NCBI RefSeq assembly: GCF_019703515.2
Contig: NC_059348.1
Coordinates: forward strand, 23,732,156 to 23,796,155
Source: Myxocyprinus asiaticus
Lineage: Eukaryota > Chordata > Actinopteri > Cypriniformes > Catostomidae
DNA: 64,000 bases
Reading direction: 5' to 3'
The notes under the pieces were generated by a model, which worked only from the letters and a program-made list of their open reading frames with translations, was not told where the DNA came from and searched no databases. This document shows, piece after piece, positions 45,213 to 57,577 of this stretch. The position numbers and the translations under genes are program-made. The number at the start of each line of letters is the position of its first letter. Positions within the stretch are counted from its first letter, which is position 1.

Positions 45213-45701
45213 TCACCGCCGAGAACTGCTGGGCAAAGTCCTCGACGGCGTCGCCAAGCAGGCCAACCTGGGAAAAGGGGGCGTCAAATAAACCATGCCT
45301 TGTCCGCTTCTCCCATCTCGACCAAGTTGAGCCAAAGATGACAGTTCCTGCATCAATCCCAGGTCAGAACTACCCTCGTGCAGTTCTTTTAGCGCCTTGG
45401 ATTGGTGTACTTGCAGGAGAGCCATGGTGTGCAGGGCGGAGGCGGCTTGTCCAGCGGCACCGCAGGCCACAGTCGTCAGGGACGACATAAACCTACAGGC
45501 CCTGGACGGGAGCTTCGGGCACCCACGCCAGGTGGTGGTGCTCTGCGGACACAAGTGCACCGCGAGTGCCTTATCCACCTGGAGGATCACCGAATACCCC
45601 CTGGCCGCTCCACCATCGAGGGTAGTGAGAGCGGGGGAGCTGAAAGACCGGGACCGGGCAGTAAAAGGTGCCTCCCACGATCTTGTCATCTCCTCATGCA
45701 C
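45213..45701 (-). pseudogene. DIRS gag-like protein fragment
   Basis: Reads GGAARGYSVILQVDKALAVH, LCPQSTTTWRGCPKLPSRAC and AGQAASALHTMALLQVHQSK, typical of the first ORF of fish DIRS elements. Upstream sequence to about 45910 is degraded N-terminal coding. Confidence 0.75.
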
Positions 45702-45910
45702 TTCCGGGAAGAAAGGAACGGGGGTGGGGCGTGGCCGTGGGTGGCGCCCCGAGCCCAGGAACTAATCGTCAAGCTGTGAGGGTTCAGGGGAGAGTGGAGG
45801 GTTCCACTCTAGCCTGACGCTTGCGGCTGCCCGGGAAAGCATGTCCATTATTTCCGTGTTGGCGTGAGACTGGGTGACCGTTTCGAAGAAGCGCAGCCGA
45901 AGCCTCTGCA

Positions 45911-46958
45911 TCAGTCAATATCTCTACTGAATTTAATGCTGTTGCGCATATACAGTATAATCCTGCAAATTAACATTTCAGGAGCAGGCTACCCCTGTTT
46001 TATAACAGTATTGACCTGTTAAGTAATTTAAGCAATTTATATGACAACCGCTTTTGGCTGGGAACTGCAGAACAAATATAAGATTGCACCAGGTTGATCG
46101 TATGCCTGAGCCCAGCTAGTGTAATCACACCAGGTAAAATATTACAGTGCCATCTGGATATATACTGGCTCATAGTGGATTGTTTGATTCTGTCTTCTAA
46201 GGAGTGTGATACCAGGCTCAAAAGTCTCACCTAGCTTCGGAGTGCACAGGGTTACGTCGTTTTATACCATCTTACACCCCAGGTGGCACAAAATCTGCAT
46301 CTGAAGTGGCACTTGATCTTATTGACTTTAAATCTGATCAGAGCAGGCATAAATACATTTACATAGCAGTACAATGCAAAATTTTATTAGATCATATTTA
46401 AATTATGAATATAGAATGTGAATTATGAAGTTAACCTTGAAATATGAAAATAACTCATGAAAAGGTTAAACAAATGTTTAAGGCTGCCCTGATGCTGCAT
46501 TTAATTTACACAGAACCAAAATATACACCTTGACACTGTTTAATACTGATTTGACGATGCGCAGAGCAGGCTTACTCGGCTGTGTAAGGCGCTTTAAACA
46601 ATTTTCAGTGATCGTTTCCTAATTCACTGTATCATGCTATGAATTCATGCATATCTGGGTTCACTTAAATATTTGGAATGGTTTAAAATAATATGACTAA
46701 TTTGATTAGCCTAGTACCTCCCTAATTTAAAGATGCAGCTCTTTTGGCAGGTTGTATATTCAGACATAAGCAGTCTACAGACTGGCCGCTGAATCCCCTC
46801 TTGCCCTGGGTATAAATATTTCATGTTTTGAACTCTACACCATTATAATCGTGTGTCTTGTGGAGCGAGGTATGGCAAGGTAAACTGATCATCTTCTATG
46901 TGATGTTCAAGCATTAGTCAATATTATTATAAAGGTCACTATTTGATTCCCTATATCA
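45911..46958 (+). other. Intron 14 of vav3, no gene
   Basis: AT-rich unique-looking sequence. No exon matching the missing vav3 PH segment was recognised. Confidence 0.35.
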
Positions 46959-46963
46959 ATAGT

Positions 46964-47282
46964 TGTCACACATTCCCTGTTTTTGTGTTGACTTTTATGT
47001 TGAAATTCTTGTTTAGTTCCCGTTTCTTGTTAGTTTGTAGTCCTTTTGTAGTTTCATTTTATGATTGGTTTTCCCCTGATAGTTTTCCCCAGGTGTTCCT
47101 CGTTTCCTTGTTTGCCCATGTGTATTTAAGCCCTTGTTTCCCCTGGTTTCTTTGTCAGTCTTTACATGTGTTGTCATGTTCTGTGCCTGGGTTCTTGTGT
47201 TTTTGTTTCAGTTTATTCTGAGTTACTTTTTTCATCTTTTGTTCTCATTAAAGCTGCATTTAGATCCTCATTCCTCGTCACA
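46964..47282 (+). mobile_element. Solo LTR with 5-bp target duplication
   Basis: Begins tgtcacacattccctg and ends cctcgtcaca (319 bp), flanked by atagt at 46959-46963 and 47283-47287. It contains tgtatttaagccc (TATA-like, 47122) and cattaaagc (polyadenylation-like, 47247). No internal retroelement sequence is attached. Confidence 0.88.
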
Positions 47283-47287
47283 ATAGT

Positions 47288-47747
47288 GTCGACTCAGTTG
47301 GACTGCATATTTAAACTTAATTTGTTTCTTCCAAATCAGGTTAATATTAAGATAACTGGCACCTCCTAAATCTTTTATTCATGAATACTGCTGCCAAAAT
47401 ATAAGGTCAGGGATGGCTAAATCCACACTCTTATGACCTGCCTGAGCTAATCATTTCCTCTGTGCTGATTTTGTCTGTTCCCACTCTTCCAACAACTGTC
47501 ATTATATTTGCATATAGTATTTATAATTTGTAATTTGCAATCCAACTCTTCAGCCACCCTAGCAGGCATTCATTTCCATCTACAACTGAAGGACCTCAAC
47601 ATTACTAGTTCACCCATCCATAATCCGGCATTTCTGAATGGTCTAAAGGAAAAATTCCCCAAAGGCAAAGCTAAATGTTTAGCTGTCTCACTACCGTAAC
47701 TGCGTAAGATGCGCATCTGTGAAGGTCTGGTGTTTTGTTTTTCTGAT
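47288..47747 (+). other. Intron 14 of vav3, no gene
   Basis: Nothing recognised between the solo LTR and the second LINE. Confidence 0.35.
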
Positions 47748-48572
47748 TAACATTTTTTTATTGATTCATACAGTTAACAAAGAAAAGCAAAACATATATT
47801 CACAGAATCAACATTTAACCCCCACTATTATCCCTCCCCAACCCCACCCTGACCTTCAACAAACATCCCTGTGGTCACATATGAGTATAAACACACACAC
47901 ACACACACACAAATATACAATAATCACACACATTTAAAACTATACTTCTCTCTCCTCTGCCCTTCCCCGAGAGCCCTTCAAGAATGCCAAATAGCTGCCC
48001 CATTTCCCATCAAACGAATCCAAGTTCCCCAGCCTTCTAGATGACACTTCCTCGAAAGCTGCCACCCTCCCCATCAGTGGTGGCACCACCCCCCAGTCAA
48101 CAACTTTGGGGGCATGTTGAAGCGGGTTTCGCCCAGGGCACCATACAATCTAGAACCGCTTCTGCTCCCCATCTCCGTGCACCACTCTTGAAATGAGGGC
48201 GCTCCAGCTGACTTCCGTCCCCTTAAAACAATCTGTCTGCTGATCATAACACTGGGTAGGACCCAATTTTTACATGTTTATCCCCTATATTGATGACCGC
48301 CCCATCGCCTAAAATACAGAGTCTGGGGCAAAATTAAATTTGAGTGCCCAAAACATCACACATAATACTCTGAACCTTCAACCAAAATTCTTGGATCTTA
48401 ACACATGGGTTAACATGGGTTTTCTTCTGATTGGTATCATCATCAGGTGGGTGTGTCTTTAAGACCAAGCCTATAGAATCTAGAGGGGGTCCAGTAGAAT
48501 CGATGTAAAATATTGAATTACATAAGGCGCACCCTTGCATCTCTAGATGCAGACTTGACATTTTTTAGAATC

Positions 48573-51500
48573 CTAGCCCACACTCCCTCCTCCAATACCA
48601 AGTTTAAAATCTTTCTCCCATAATCTCTTGATAGAAGTTAAAGCTCCGTCCCCCAGACACTGAATTAGCAGGGAGTAATACACTGATGCCTCATGACCTT
48701 TTCTAAAAGCAGTAATCACCACTCCCAGAGTATCTGCCACTTTTGGAGGGTGTATGCTACTCCCAAAATTAGTACAGAGCAGATGGCGCAGCTGTAAATA
48801 CCTAAAGAACTGAGATCTGGGAATCCCAAAATGTTGAACCAAATTTTCAAAGGATCTCAATACTCCACTCTCATATAGGTCACAGAGTGTATTAACCTCC
48901 CTCACAATCCACTCTGACCAGCAGAAAGGGGACTTATTAATACATAATTTTGGGTTCAGCCATATGCTCGAGGCAACATTTAACTAAATGTCAGAATTAA
49001 ACACTCTGGAAACTTTTGTCCATACCCAGTGCAAATGTGAGATAACGGGGTGTAACTTAACTTCTCAGATTAGTTTGATAGAAAGGCTTTGCAATGGCGA
49101 AATAGGGGCAAGAACTTCCTGTTCAATACAAAACCAGGGAGGGGCTCTCTCAGGTCGAAGCGACCAATGAGCCAAATGTCTGAGACTGAATGCATAATAA
49201 TAAAACAAAATCTTGGGTAGGCCTAGCCCACCTTTGTCAGTCTGCCTATGCAATTTATGAAATGTAATCTAGGACATTTACCATTCCAAATGAAGGACTT
49301 CACTATGCTATCAAATTGCTTGAAATAAGAGAGGGAGACATCTGTAGGGAGAGACTGTAGCAGGTAGTTGAATTTTGGAATACAATTCATTTTAATAACA
49401 TTAACCTTCCCAATTATAGATAAATGTAATGAAGCCCACCTGCCCACATCACTCGAAAATCTTTTTAATAAAGGGTCAAAATAAACTCTAACTAAAACAA
49501 ATTTGCTGGGAATAAAATACTCAAAATACTTAATGCCCTGTTTGGGCCACTGGAAGGCACCCGGCTGAAAAGCCGTTACTGGGCAGTACGCTGTCAGAGC
49601 CAAAGCTTCAGATTTAGACCAATTAACTCTGTATCCCGAGAACTAGAAAAGGAATTAATAGGGGGCCTGGGTAGCTCAGCGAGTAAAGACGCTTACTACC
49701 ACCCCTGGAGTTGTGAGTTCTAATCCAGGGCGTGCTGAGTGACTCCAGCCAGGTCTCCTAAGCAACCAAATTGGCCTGGTTGTTAGGGAGGGTATTCACA
49801 TGGGGTAACCTCCTCGTGGTCACTGTAATGTGGTTCGCTCTCAGTGGGGCACGTGGTGAGTTGTGCCTGGATGCAGTGGAGAATAGCGTGAAGCCTCCAC
49901 ACATGCACTCAACAAGCCATGTAATAAGATGTGCAGGTTGACGGTCTCAGACGCGGAGGCAACTTAGATTCGTCCTCCGGCATTCCAAATTGGGTAGAAA
50001 AAGGGAGAAAAATTCTGTGGAGGCAAGGCATAGATCTAGTAGGGTCAGAGACGAATAATAAAATATAATCTGCGTAAAGCAAAAGCTTATGTGCCACACT
50101 TTCCGCCACCACCCCTGGAAAATCAGCCTCCTTTCTTATCACGGCTGCTAATCGTTCCAGAGCAAGACAGAACAATGATGAGGAAAGAGTGCAACCCTGC
50201 CGGGTGACCCTATCCAGAGTAAAATAATCTGAAATTAATCCATTCGTTTGTACCGCTGCTACCGGGTGTCTATAAAGTAACTTAATCCAACCAATATAAG
50301 TATTCCCAAACCTGTACATTTCCAAAATCTTAAAAAGATAATCCCATTCTACCATATTAAATGCCTTTTTGGAGTCAACTGAGATGGCAGCAACCGGAGT
50401 CTGATCATTCGCCACTGACCACATGATATTGATGAAACGCCTAATGTTATCAGAAGAGCTACGGCCCCGAATACACCCCACTTGATCTATATGTAAAAGA
50501 GATGTCATAACTTTACTTAATTGGTTAGCCAAACTTTTTGACAATATTTTAACATCTAGCTGGATCAGGGAAATTGGACGGTAACTCTTACACTCGCTTG
50601 GAACTTTGTCCTTTTTAAGAATCAGACTGATCCGGGCTTGCATCATGGTTGGCGGAAGCTTTCCATTCTTTAATGATTCCATATAAACTTCTAGCAAAAG
50701 TGGAGCCAATTCTGTAGCATAAGATCTCAAAAAACTCGGCAAAGCCATCTGGCCCTGGAGCCTTGCCTGTAGGCAAGACCTTAATAACCTCGCCAAGCTC
50801 CTCCAAGGTTATCTCAGAATCAAGATAATTTTTTTGCTCAGCCGTCAGTTTAGGAACTTCTAATGGTTCCACAAAGTTTCTAATATCCTCATCAGTAGAC
50901 GAAGACATGGAACAATAGAGATCAAGATTCAATTCTTTAAAAGCATTATTAATATCAGTGGCTGTGGTAAATATTTCACCACCAGCAGATTTCACTGAGG
51001 GAATGGTAGAAAATATCTGTTTTATATATCTAGCCAGAGGTTTTCCTGCTTTGTCCCCCAACTCTAAGTATGACTGTCTTGCCCTGAATAGCCAAAACTC
51101 CACCTTCCGCGGCAAAGTAATTTATATCTGTATTTCAATCGGGTCAATTCTCTGAGGCCATCGGACGACATTCGGTGCTTCAGCTCTGCCTCGGCACTTT
51201 TAATATTCCCTTCCAACTCCACGAGTTCTCGTGCTTTGGATGAGGCATACTGTATGATCAGGCCCCTAAGAGCCTCCTTAAGTGCCTCCCAAGCCACGCC
51301 CACAGAGGATACTGAGGACCAGTTGGTCTCCATATAAACATTGATTTCAGCCTTTAACATTTGTTGGAATTCAGTATTTTGCAAAAGGGATACATTAAAG
51401 CACCAACTATATGATTTCCTTTTCTCCATATGTGGAAACACCTCTAAACTCACCAGGGCTGTGAGCTGAGACTAAAATGTTTCCAAATGAGCAATCAACA

Positions 51501-52161
51501 ACAGATGAAATGAGGGACTTAGATATAAAAAAAATCTATTCTAGAATAAATCTTATGCACTGATGAAAAAATGTATAGTCCCTACCAGATGGATTCAAAA
51601 GTCTCCAAATATCTGTAAGACCAAGATTTTTATACATCCTGTGAAGTGTCAATGTTGCTCTAGGGGGCTTGCAAACTTTTGCTTCACTATGATCAAGGTC
51701 TGAGTCCATCAAAAGATTAAAGTCTCCTCCCAATATTATATCATGAGGGGTGCCAGCGGCTTGCAACACCCCTTCAAGATTTATAAATAAGCCTTGATCA
51801 TCAACGTTAGGTGTGCAAATATTAGCCAAAATAAGACTTTGCCCCTGAATTTCTGTAAAACAATAAAGACTCTTCCTAATTGATCTTAAATCTGTTTGAG
51901 ACATTTGAATTGTAGATGCTTACTTATCAATGTAATGACTCCCCTTCTCTTACTTGAGCCAGCACTAAAGAAAACATGTGCACCCCATATCTTCCCAAAT
52001 TTTTCAGCTTCCTGCGGGGAAAGATGTGTTTCTTGAAGAAACACTATATCATATATTTTACGCTTAAGAAGAGAAATAACCTTCCTTCTTTTTATGGGGT
52101 GCCCCAACCCATTCACATTCCACATGGAGAGAGACAATCCACTCATATTAACATTTGACAT
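48573..52161 (-). pseudogene. L1 ORF2 (copy 2), broken, with altered catalytic motif
   Basis: The endonuclease starts MSGLSLSMWNVNGLGHPIKR near 52140 and continues after a frameshift with ILGGDFNLLMDS. The linker missing from copy 1 is present (51453-51064). The reverse transcriptase has GKAPGPDGFA, SKVMTSLLHIDQVGCIRG and DRVTRQGCTLSSSLFC. The catalytic YADD reads YADY (50077-50066), so the second Asp is lost. The C-terminal part resumes left of the SINE. Confidence 0.85.
49661..50010 (+). mobile_element. tRNA-derived SINE (copy 2) inside the L1 reverse transcriptase
   Basis: Homologous to 41442-41888. It has box A (gggtagctcagcgagt) and a box B with one change (gttctaatcc). Copy 1 of the LINE reads straight through ggaattaataattctgtgg, which fixes the insertion point. 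Little or no target duplication is visible. Confidence 0.8.
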
Positions 52162-53035
52162 TTTGACATATGAGAAAAAATAGATTGTGTGTCAAGAACA
52201 AAATTATAAAGACCACATTCCAACATTAGTGCAACAATCAAACCCCGAACTTCCCCCAGAACCAAAAAAACAGTGCCAACTGGTGGCCATCCCTCTAAAC
52301 TCAAACAGTCCATGCACGCCAAAGAGAGCCCCCGTGACAACTTTGCCATTGGATTGCTCAAGTCCATTGTTTCTATACAAATTTTGTGAGACAGAATTAC
52401 ATAACAAAAGATAATCTTTAACACAAACTCCAGGCAGTAGGCGGAATAAACATAAAGAACATGTAGATTCATCCACATAACTGTCCCGAAGGTGTGTTAC
52501 TCCACAAAACAAACTCCAGCCACTAGGCAGAACCAGCACAAAAAGAAAAAAAAAGGCGCTCGGTTTCCTCGGAGAGTCAAACGAATGTTCAGTGAGCCGG
52601 CCCATTCGGCTGCAACAGGAGTGCAACAAATGACTTAATCACTCCAATGTCTTGCAAGAAATAATCCACAAAATAAACTCCAGCCAATAGGAGGCATAAG
52701 CACAAAGAACGTGCAGATTCATCCACAAAACTGTCCCTAAGGAGTGTTACTCCACAAAAAAACTCCAGCCACACAAAGAACCAGCACAAAAAGAAACAAA
52801 AAAGGACATCGCTTGCTGTGGGCATGTGAATGTTTTACAGCCATCCTTAGCATCTATTCTCAATTTGGCTGGGAACATCAGTGCAAACGCGACCTTCTGT
52901 TGATGTAAGTGTTTCTTGCATTCCTTGAATCGATCATGTTTATCTCTTGTCGAATTCACAAAGTCTGGGAACAAGAAAATGCTGTGGTTCTTCCAAAAAA
53001 GCCTTCCTTTACTCCTCGCCTCGCGTAACACAAGA

Positions 53036-54612
53036 TCTAAACGCACGCACTGGGCACAGACAGTACAGCCGCTCTTCCTCTGGTGAGGAAAAAGGCGGTG
53101 AATGAAAAGCTAGCTAATCAACAGACCTACAAGCCCCTGTTTAATCGCTCACTTTAGGAACAAATACCGGATTAGCTTTAAGTGTTATTTTTGACCCACC
53201 GGAGGCAAACTGCATACATGAGGAGTGTACTGACAAAGCATGCAGCTCACTCAATTGCTTTGCTGTTGTGAGCACCAAAAGTCAAGCCGTCTTAAGAGAA
53301 ATAAGCTTTAAGTTGACACATTCTAATGGTTCAAAAGGAGGCTGTGAAAGCACGTCTAAAACCACTGATAAATTCCAAGACATGACCAGGATACAAAAAC
53401 TGGGTGTAACAGTTATGCACCTCTCATAAACTGACATACCAGTGGGTGCTGACCCATTGTTCCAGAGTCTAGCCCAACATGACATGGTGAAATAGATGGC
53501 AGGTAAACCATTAGAGTAGAAAAGACTCTGCCCTTTTCTAACAAATCCTGAAGAAAACATAGAACATCAGTCACTGAACACAGGAATGGAATGACTTGTC
53601 TATGCACACACCATCGTTCATACACACCCCATTTGTCATTATACAAAGAGCGTGTCGAGGCTGACCTTGCGCTCTGAATCGTTGCACTCGATCACTTTAG
53701 GAGGTAACCCGGTGGCATTTATATTCAACCTCTCACAGGCCAGGCCCAGGGAGCCATCCTGTGAGGGGAGGGGTGAAATTAGTATCAGTGAATGCCCGTA
53801 TTCCTGCACCCTCTGTAATGTCAGCCCGATGAGGCTCGGATGGGGAAACATGTACAGTAACACATTTGGCCATGGATGTGCTAGAGCATCCACACACTTA
53901 ACGGTGCATTTTCGTCCGCCAGTGAAAAGAACATGGGACATTGCACGTTATCACATAATGCGAAGATATCTATGGCAGCCCAGCCGTATCTCTGCTACAC
54001 CTGATTCACCAACTGAGGGTGAAGTGCACAATTCCTGTATAAGGGATTTTCTCTGGACAACAGATCCGTGCCTGTGTTCATTATCCCCATAACATGGGCT
54101 CTACGACAGAAAGTGAGTGCTGCTCAGACTGTGAAGTTTTTGTGAACGAACACCCCCATGCTGATTTATGTACGCTATCACTGTAGTGTCGTCTGTTCTG
54201 ACTAACACATGGTAGACTTGGAGGAAATGTACTAAGTGTCTAAGAGCTACAAACATTGTTAATAGCTCCAGATAATTTATGTGTTTCTCCATTAGGGACG
54301 GAGACCACATACCTCGCACTGTTCTGTCTTCGAACACCGCGCCCGGCCCGTGAGTGACGCGTCAGACTTCACCACTTTTCTTTGATTAACCAGAGCTAAC
54401 AGGGTCCCTTCACTGAGAAAAGATGGATCTCTCAGTGACGTAGATCCCGAACACACTCCTCGGAAATGATTATTCTGCGTCTGAGCCAGTGCCCAAGGCA
54501 ATGTCACTGTCCAGTATTGAAATTCCCTCATTTGCAACAGCCCCAGGGGAATAACTGCTATTGTTGATGCCATCAAATCCAGTAGCCTCTGACTCATCCT
54601 TAGAGCAACAGA
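53036..54612 (-). mobile_element. DIRS-type fragment: RNase H and recombinase N-terminus
   Basis: On the minus strand, in broken frames: MSQRLLDLMASTIAVIPLGL, then VVKSDASLTG, INYLELLTMFVALRHLVHFL and VLVRTDDTTVIAYINQHGG (RNase H). These are followed by a recombinase N-terminal core-binding region (LCFLQDLLEKGRVFSTLMVY) and ALSVHSSCMQFASGGSKITL near 53200. Both ends are truncated. It supplies exactly the domains missing from the 41910 element but belongs to a more diverged family. Confidence 0.78.
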
Positions 54613-55705
54613 TCTCCCTCCCTGAAAAGGAGAAATACAACTGCGAAATGACTAGTTATTTAAAGTGTATTTTTAAATGATAAGTAATTTTAAATTTAAA
54701 CAGATAAAGTTTAAAAGATTTCTATCACCTAAATTAATTCAACGTGTTCAACCTTCTGTAACGCACACATCTAGAAAACAGACACACCCACATATAATAA
54801 TTGTAACTCAAACATTGTTTAGAAAAGTAATCCTGTCTGAATAGGGCTATTGGCAGTTAGCTACTGGTTAGCGCTGCTGATAGATGCTATAACTACACTT
54901 TTATGTGGCCAAAAAGCATCTTTGTCTATTGATGACCATTCAAAAGTAGCCGTGTATTCTTTCGATATCAAACATTTTGCAACCAACTTCTGAATTTAAC
55001 AAGGCCCTTTTTTGAAGGACTCTTAAACCATGTGCTGTGTTCCTCATTGGCTACCACTCCTTGTGTTCCTGGGTCAAAATGACCGACTTATTTAAATGGT
55101 TTATGAATCTCACATAATCCATATATTATCACTAAATATTGCAATAATTATTTATTTATTTATTTTATTTTTTGTTCAACTTGATTTCTAGTAGCTAGAA
55201 CAGGTTTTGTACCTCTTTTTGGAATGTATTATTTATTACAATAGGCCTAAATTACCTGTGCTAATGCAACTTAATTTTTGTGTTAAAAAAGCATTTTGTA
55301 TGGATATTTTTACTTAATATAATATATTTTTACTTAAAATTAAATATCATAGATAAAATTTGTAATGTTTGACCAGAACGTATTTTTCTTAACTCTTTTA
55401 TTTAGTAAACAATGGCAGAAAATCACACAAAAATGACTGGCCCATTAAAATGTATATACATCTTTATTATTATTTTTTTAAAACTTTATTTGTAGTAATT
55501 AAAACAGGTATTGTACTTCTTTTTGGAACTTATTGATAGTTGTGTTTATTGACCTGACCTCATACAAGGGAAAGCCTCTGTATATTAGAGAACATTGTTC
55601 TTTGTCTTTGTGAGAATGTGAAAGTTCCCAAGACACATTGTTGTAATATTTGTCCTTTGTTCCTGTGAGGTCAAGAATAGTTCAGAAGTTGCCTGGGATA
55701 TCAAA

Positions 55706-55742
<37 letters not shown>

Positions 55743-56008
55743 TGAATGTGAATGTGAAAGTTCCCAAAACACACTGTCATAATATTTTTTACAATATTCT
55801 TTTGTTCCTATGGAGTCAAGAAAGGTTCAGAAGTTGCCTGGGAGGTCAAAGAATCAAAAGGTGTGTATCTGTGTTCGAAGCACACATACACATACTGTAT
55901 GTGCTCATCTAATGGTTGAACAGGCTCCTGAACACAAATTTTTTCTCATCCATTCATTCCTAATGGCCAGTCATTTCTGAGGTGTGTGTGTGTGTCTGCA
56001 CTTATCCG

Positions 56009-56075
<67 letters not shown>

Positions 56076-56625
56076 ACACCCACATGCTCTTTGGATTCCC
56101 AGGCAACCTCTGAACCTTTTCCTAGAAAACCTGAGTGTATGTGTGTGGGTGCGTGTATGGGTGTGTATGAGTGTGTACACATGTCCGAGGACTTTATGTG
56201 TGCAAGTACAAATGCACATATGTAGTCATCAGATGGTTGCACAGGCTCCTGAACACATTTTTTTTTTTTTTTTTAAACTTTTTTTCTCTGTCTTCTAACC
56301 TTGTAATGGTAAAAATTATCAACAGACTGAGTACTGTGCACATACTTGTGGTGCCATTAGCCAGTCAGAGTTGACAAAATTGTTCTGTGGCTCCAAAGTA
56401 ATTAGCCACATGGCACTTACGGCTCAGGTGAATGTATCAAAAATGGGCCCAGAACTGAGTCACTATGAGGAAAGATGGTAGCACACAGGTTGTGTACATC
56501 TGAGACTGAGTGCACTAATCTTGCAACTGCCATTGAGATGAGTGGGAATGCTAATGGATAGCTTTCTCCAAGTATGATACAGTAAACATTGCTTTGTACC
56601 ATTGTTTTTCCATATACACTTGCAG
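54613..56625 (+). other. Intron before the vav3 C1 exons; simple repeats only
   Basis: No exon recognised. From 55605 to 56280 there is a cluster of diverged direct and inverted duplications around (TG)n, (GA)n and (CA)n tracts (for example gtgaaagttcccaa at 55619 and 55757, and caggctcctgaacaca at 55921 and 56241). The overlapping TG/CA-rich open frames are artefacts. Confidence 0.5.
56011..56073. repeat. (CA)n microsatellite
   Basis: About 31 CA units. It produces the long His/Thr or Val/Cys open frames in this segment. Confidence 0.95.
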
Positions 56626-56727
56626 ATCCAATATTCGGCCAGCGAACGCCACCTTTAACTCTCATCAGTTTAGGATGCACACTTTTGAGAGGGCCACCAC
56701 CTGCAGCTCCTGTCATATGCTTCTCAG
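56626..56727 (+). CDS. vav3: vav3 exon encoding the start of the C1 zinc finger
   Basis: Acceptor tacacttgcag, donor gtgagc. It encodes SNIRPANATFNSHQFRMHTF and ERATTCSSCHMLL plus two bases. H and C-x2-C are the first zinc ligands of the C1 domain, which helps the DH-PH module bind Rac/Rho. Confidence 0.9.
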
Positions 56728-56790
56728 GTGAGCTGCAATCTCACTTCTATGAGATATATTGATTGCATCTTCAAAAGGTACTTGGGGACT

Positions 56791-57223
56791 TAAAGGGATA
56801 GTTCACCCAAAAATAAAAATTCTCTCATCATTTACTCACCCTCATGCCATCCCAATTGTGTATGATTTTCTTTCTTCAGCAGAACACAAACAAAGATTTT
56901 AAGAAAAATATCTCAACTCTGTAGGTCCATACAATGGAAGTGGATTGTGATCAGCACTTTAAAGCTCCAAAAAGCACAGACAGTCATAGTAAAAGTAATC
57001 CATATGACTCCAGTGGTTAAATTAATGTCTTCTAATGTCTTCTGGATGAGAAACATCAATATTTAAGTTCTTTTCACTCTAATTATTTACTTCCAGTCGC
57101 TCTGAGATATTCTTCTAAAAGTCTTCTGCTGAAGAAAGAAAGTCATACACATCTGGGATAGCATGAGGGTGAGTAAATGATGAGAGAATTTTCATTTTTT
57201 TCATTTTTGTGTGAATTATTTCT
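56791..57223. mobile_element. Hairpin MITE, third copy
   Basis: Opens aagggatagttcacccaaaa; the right arm carries gagggtgagtaaatgatgag. It is shorter in the centre than the copies at 6662 and 28688. Confidence 0.7.
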
Positions 57224-57461
57224 TGAAACCACACTTTAAAAATGTTTGAATGTCATTGCATTAGAATTTTTTTTTTGGATTTTGAACAAAAGATTGCACA
57301 TTTCAGAAAAAAGTTTGTTAGATTTATATATATATATATATAGGAACTTTAAAAATGCCCTTGTGTGTCTAGCACCAACACTGGCTCTGTACAAATTAAT
57401 CCAATATTAACCACTCAGGTAATCAATGCTGTTTAATTACCATGATTCAGTCATGTTTGCT

Positions 57462-57577
57462 GCATTTGTGTCGCTATGTTAACCTATGTGACCTATTCTC
57501 TCCCTTCTGCTCTTCAGGGGCATTTGTGTCTCTATGTTAACCTATGTGACCTATTATGTCCCTCCTGCTCTTCAGGG
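57462..57577 (+). repeat. 58-bp tandem duplication spanning a splice acceptor
   Basis: Two adjacent copies (57462-57519 and 57520-57577) share gcatttgtgtc-ctatgttaa and end in ctgctcttcagggg. Each copy supplies a good 3' splice site. Confidence 0.88.

Larger units (their letters stand above)
41910..45910 (-). mobile_element. DIRS-type tyrosine-recombinase retrotransposon, 5'-truncated and internally deleted
   Basis: Minus-strand order: gag-like (45701-45213), reverse transcriptase (44332-43388), tyrosine recombinase C-terminus (43330-43036), terminal repeat at 41910-42290. The RNase H and N-terminal recombinase segments are missing between 43388 and 43330. The terminal region carries inverted arms (41910-41947 with 42196-42235) and a direct repeat of gttgtgtcgatgtagtgaca, as expected for DIRS ends. 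No matching repeat exists at the right, so the 5' end is lost near 45910. A solo LTR interrupts it at 44792-45184. Confidence 0.85.
47748..53035 (-). mobile_element. L1-clade LINE, copy 2
   Basis: Minus-strand element with a 3' UTR (48330-47748, including a (CA)n run near 47890) ending in an A-tail seen as attttttta at 47752. ORF2 runs from about 52160 to 48573 in broken frames, with an ORF1 C-terminal fragment at 53035-52800. It is 5'-truncated where DIRS sequence begins at 53036. A SINE splits the reverse transcriptase at 49661-50010. Confidence 0.85.

Noticed and set aside
55946..56298. Several overlapping open frames near the (CA)n tract
   Set aside because: They are translations of CA/TG repeats (His-Thr or Val-Cys runs).
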